The notes beneath the pieces are model-generated. The model did no database searches. It saw nothing but the letters and a program-made list of their open reading frames with translations, and was not told the origin of the DNA. Both the position numbers and the translations under genes were made by a program. 7,877 bases of DNA from Planctomycetota bacterium. Its GTDB lineage: Bacteria > Planctomycetota > Planctomycetia > Pirellulales > Thermoguttaceae. Where the stretch lies: positions 1 through 7,877 of the forward strand of contig JAMOAF010000813.1 of the NCBI GenBank assembly GCA_023621895.1, written 5' to 3'. Below are positions 6,801-7,877 of this stretch, one piece after another (the first letter of the stretch is position 1; the number at the start of each line of letters is the position of its first letter).

Positions 6801-6828
6801 TCAACAGTCTTCCTCTCACCGGTAGAAT
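6801..6828 (+). promoter_or_regulatory. possible promoter of the exported hypothetical gene
   Basis: TCAACA (6801-6806), a 16-bp spacer and TAGAAT (6823-6828) form a weak sigma-70-like pair (4/6 and 5/6 matches) about 90 bp upstream of the ATG at 6918. Such matches are expected by chance at some rate, so confidence is low. Confidence 0.25.
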
Positions 6829-6901
6829 AAGAGTAGGCGGGATGTGGCTCGGCGACAGGTCGGGCTGCCTCGATCGAGCCGATCCTGATCTGCACTTCTG
6901 G

Positions 6902-6908
6902 AAGGAGG
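6902..6908 (+). promoter_or_regulatory. ribosome binding site of the exported hypothetical gene
   Basis: AAGGAGG with a 9-nt spacer precedes the ATG at 6918, supporting that start despite the long polar N-terminus it gives the signal peptide. Confidence 0.75.
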
Positions 6909-6917
6909 CTCAACGCC

Positions 6918-7715
6918 ATGTACGCCGAAATCGCCAAATCGGACCTGCGAATCCTTCTCGCCCGGATTCGCGGCGCCGCGGTCTTCTTGTGTGCCGCGAC
7001 CCTCTCAATCGCAATCCTGCAACCCGCGCTGGCCGGCGGGCCGGAATCATACCCAATCGCCTACCCCTGGTACGGCTATGGCGGCCCCTACTTCGGCCCT
7101 TACTCCTATCACGCCGCAACGGCCGCCGAGTCGTATGGGCGAGGCCTGGCCGAGATTCTCCGGGCCGGAGGAGAATTCAATCGCCTCACGTCCGAAGCGG
7201 CGATCAACGCTCAGGCGGCCCGAGCGCAGTCGATTACCAACGCCCAGGACTCCGTCCAGGCGTATTTCAACATCCGCCGCCAGGCGCGAGACTATCGCCA
7301 GGCCGAGCGCAGTCCGCGCCCGTCGATCGAGGCGATCGGACGCTACGCCCGCGATGCCAGGCCCACCGCGCTCAGCCCCAGTGAATTGGATTCGCTCACC
7401 GGGCGGATCAACTGGCCGATCCTTCTCCAGCACGAAATGTTCCAGGCCTCAAGGGCGGGATTGGAGGAGCTTTTCGACCGCTGGGCCGTCTCCCGCAACC
7501 TTGGCGCCGCCGATCGTTTCGGCGCCCAAGAGTACCTGGCGATTCTCCAACTGACCGGCGAGATGATCGAGCAGCTTCGCGGGCAGATTCAACTCCTGCC
7601 GCCCCAAGACTACCTCAACGCAAAACGTTTTCTCGAGAGACTCGCCTTCGAGGTCCAAAGCTCGAACCGCCCAGAGGGACCACTGGCCGCCAACGTGTCC
7701 CAAACCACCCAATAA
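6918..7715 (+). CDS. exported hypothetical protein with Tyr/Gly-rich N-terminus (planctomycete type)
   Basis: The function is unknown. The 265-residue product has a Sec signal peptide with an unusually long positive n-region (1-18), a hydrophobic core (19-34) and a likely cleavage after PALA (36-39). The mature protein opens with a Tyr/Gly/Pro-rich stretch (YPWYGYGGPYFGPYSY, 49-64). A helix-rich part follows: AATAAESYGRGLAEILRAGGEFNRLTSEAAIN (66-97), with regular Ala, Arg and Gln through about 131. A linker (132-155) leads to a second helical part with LTGRINWPILLQ (160-171) and LLPPQDYLNAKRFLERLAFEV (226-246). From memory, proteins with this NWP-x-LL and DY-x-AK-x-FL arrangement are common uncharacterised exported proteins in Pirellulales-type planctomycetes; I cannot verify that here. 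It is monocistronic, divergent from the rhamnosidase, and followed 12 bp later by a tandem repeat. Confidence 0.78.
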   Translation: MYAEIAKSDLRILLARIRGAAVFLCAATLSIAILQPALAGGPESYPIAYPWYGYGGPYFGPYSYHAATAAESYGRGLAEILRAGGEFNRLTSEAAINAQAARAQSITNAQDSVQAYFNIRRQARDYRQAERSPRPSIEAIGRYARDARPTALSPSELDSLTGRINWPILLQHEMFQASRAGLEELFDRWAVSRNLGAADRFGAQEYLAILQLTGEMIEQLRGQIQLLPPQDYLNAKRFLERLAFEVQSSNRPEGPLAANVSQTTQ

Positions 7716-7727
7716 AAGGAGCCTCTT

Positions 7728-7877
7728 CCGCTTTCAGCCGCTCTGCGGCCCTTTGGAGTGCGGCGATTCATCGCCGCTTTCAGCCGCTCTGCGGCCCTTT
7801 GGATTGCGACGATTCATCGCCGCTTTCAGCCGCTCTGCGGCCCTTTGGAGTGCGGCGATTCATCGCCGCTTTCAGCC
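7728..7877 (+). repeat. 46-bp tandem repeat array, continuing past the window end
   Basis: Three complete 46-bp units (7728-7773, 7774-7819, 7820-7865) and 12 bp of a fourth lie head to tail. Units 1 and 3 are identical; unit 2 differs at two positions (G to T at 7804, G to A at 7809). Each unit can form two hairpins: GCCGC-TCT-GCGGC (7737-7749 in unit 1) and a stronger one with a 7-bp stem and TTCA loop (GCGGCGA at 7760-7766 with TCGCCGC at 7771-7777) that spans the unit junction. There are no unique spacers, so it is not CRISPR. A 46-bp period is not a multiple of 3, which argues against a coding repeat. The hairpins may end transcription of the gene at 6918-7715. Confidence 0.9.

Larger units (their letters stand above)
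6576..6856 (+). repeat. 12-bp direct repeat pair in the divergent intergenic region
   Basis: TGGCTCGGCGAC occurs at 6576-6587 and again at 6845-6856, 269 bp apart, one near each divergent gene. It could be a binding site shared by the two promoters or chance similarity in GC-rich DNA. Confidence 0.35.
6551..6917. other. 367-bp divergent intergenic region
   Basis: The region separates the divergent rhamnosidase and exported-protein genes and must hold both promoters. Next to the rhamnosidase start is its ribosome binding site (GAGGAG, minus strand, 6556-6561). TAGAAT occurs once in each direction: 6823-6828 on the plus strand, with TCAACA 16 bp upstream, and 6613-6618 on the minus strand without a good -35. 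An imperfect hairpin at 6701-6739 and a 12-bp direct repeat (6576-6587 and 6845-6856) are listed separately. AAGGAGG at 6902-6908 serves the plus-strand gene. The DNA looks less GC-rich than the genes. No convincing gene was found. Confidence 0.6.

Noticed and set aside
6644..6937. Minus-strand open frame of up to 97 codons in the intergenic region
   Set aside because: It starts with TTG or an ATG overlapping the plus-strand start codon, has no ribosome binding site, unremarkable codon use and no recognisable domain; it overlaps the start and ribosome binding site of the well-supported gene at 6918.
7728..7877. CRISPR array
   Set aside because: The whole 46-bp period is repeated almost identically, so there are no unique spacers, and no cas gene is present.

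Overview
The window is GC-rich bacterial DNA of about 7.9 kb. It most resembles a planctomycete, probably of the Pirellulales type. The evidence is a Tat-exported Gfo/Idh/MocA oxidoreductase, stand-alone PTS EIIA-like proteins fused to a zinc ribbon or an excisionase-type helix-turn-helix, an exported Tyr/Gly-rich hypothetical protein of a kind I associate with that phylum, and a short intergenic tandem repeat. This is a judgement from protein style only; no rRNA or other marker gene is present.

Layout. At the left, a plus-strand gene (90-1283) encodes a Tat-signal oxidoreductase of the Gfo/Idh/MocA fold. It meets, with only 3 bp between the stop codons, a run of five minus-strand genes read right to left from 6550 to 1287: a secreted GH78-like alpha-L-rhamnosidase (6550-4763), an HTH-EIIA fusion (4646-3939), a protein with two degenerate receiver-like domains (3881-3021), an LPG-synthase-type membrane flippase (2858-1833), and a zinc-ribbon-EIIA protein (1823-1287). 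The last two are 9 bp apart and almost certainly cotranscribed, with a textbook extended -10 (TGATATAAT) upstream of the flippase. An operator-like palindrome lies between the rhamnosidase and the HTH-EIIA gene.

A 367-bp intergenic region (6551-6917) separates the rhamnosidase from a divergent plus-strand gene for an exported hypothetical protein (6918-7715). That gene is followed at once by a 46-bp tandem repeat (three full units and the start of a fourth) that runs off the right edge. Each unit can form two hairpins.

How the genes may work together. The rhamnosidase and the oxidoreductase fit carbohydrate breakdown outside the cytoplasm. The two EIIA-like proteins keep the phosphorylatable histidine but have no EIIB, EIIC, HPr or EI neighbour here, so a regulatory role similar to PTS-Ntr is more likely than sugar uptake. 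Their clustering with a degenerate receiver protein and a lipid or glycolipid flippase is the most unusual aspect of the window. No mobile element, CRISPR array, tRNA or rRNA was seen.
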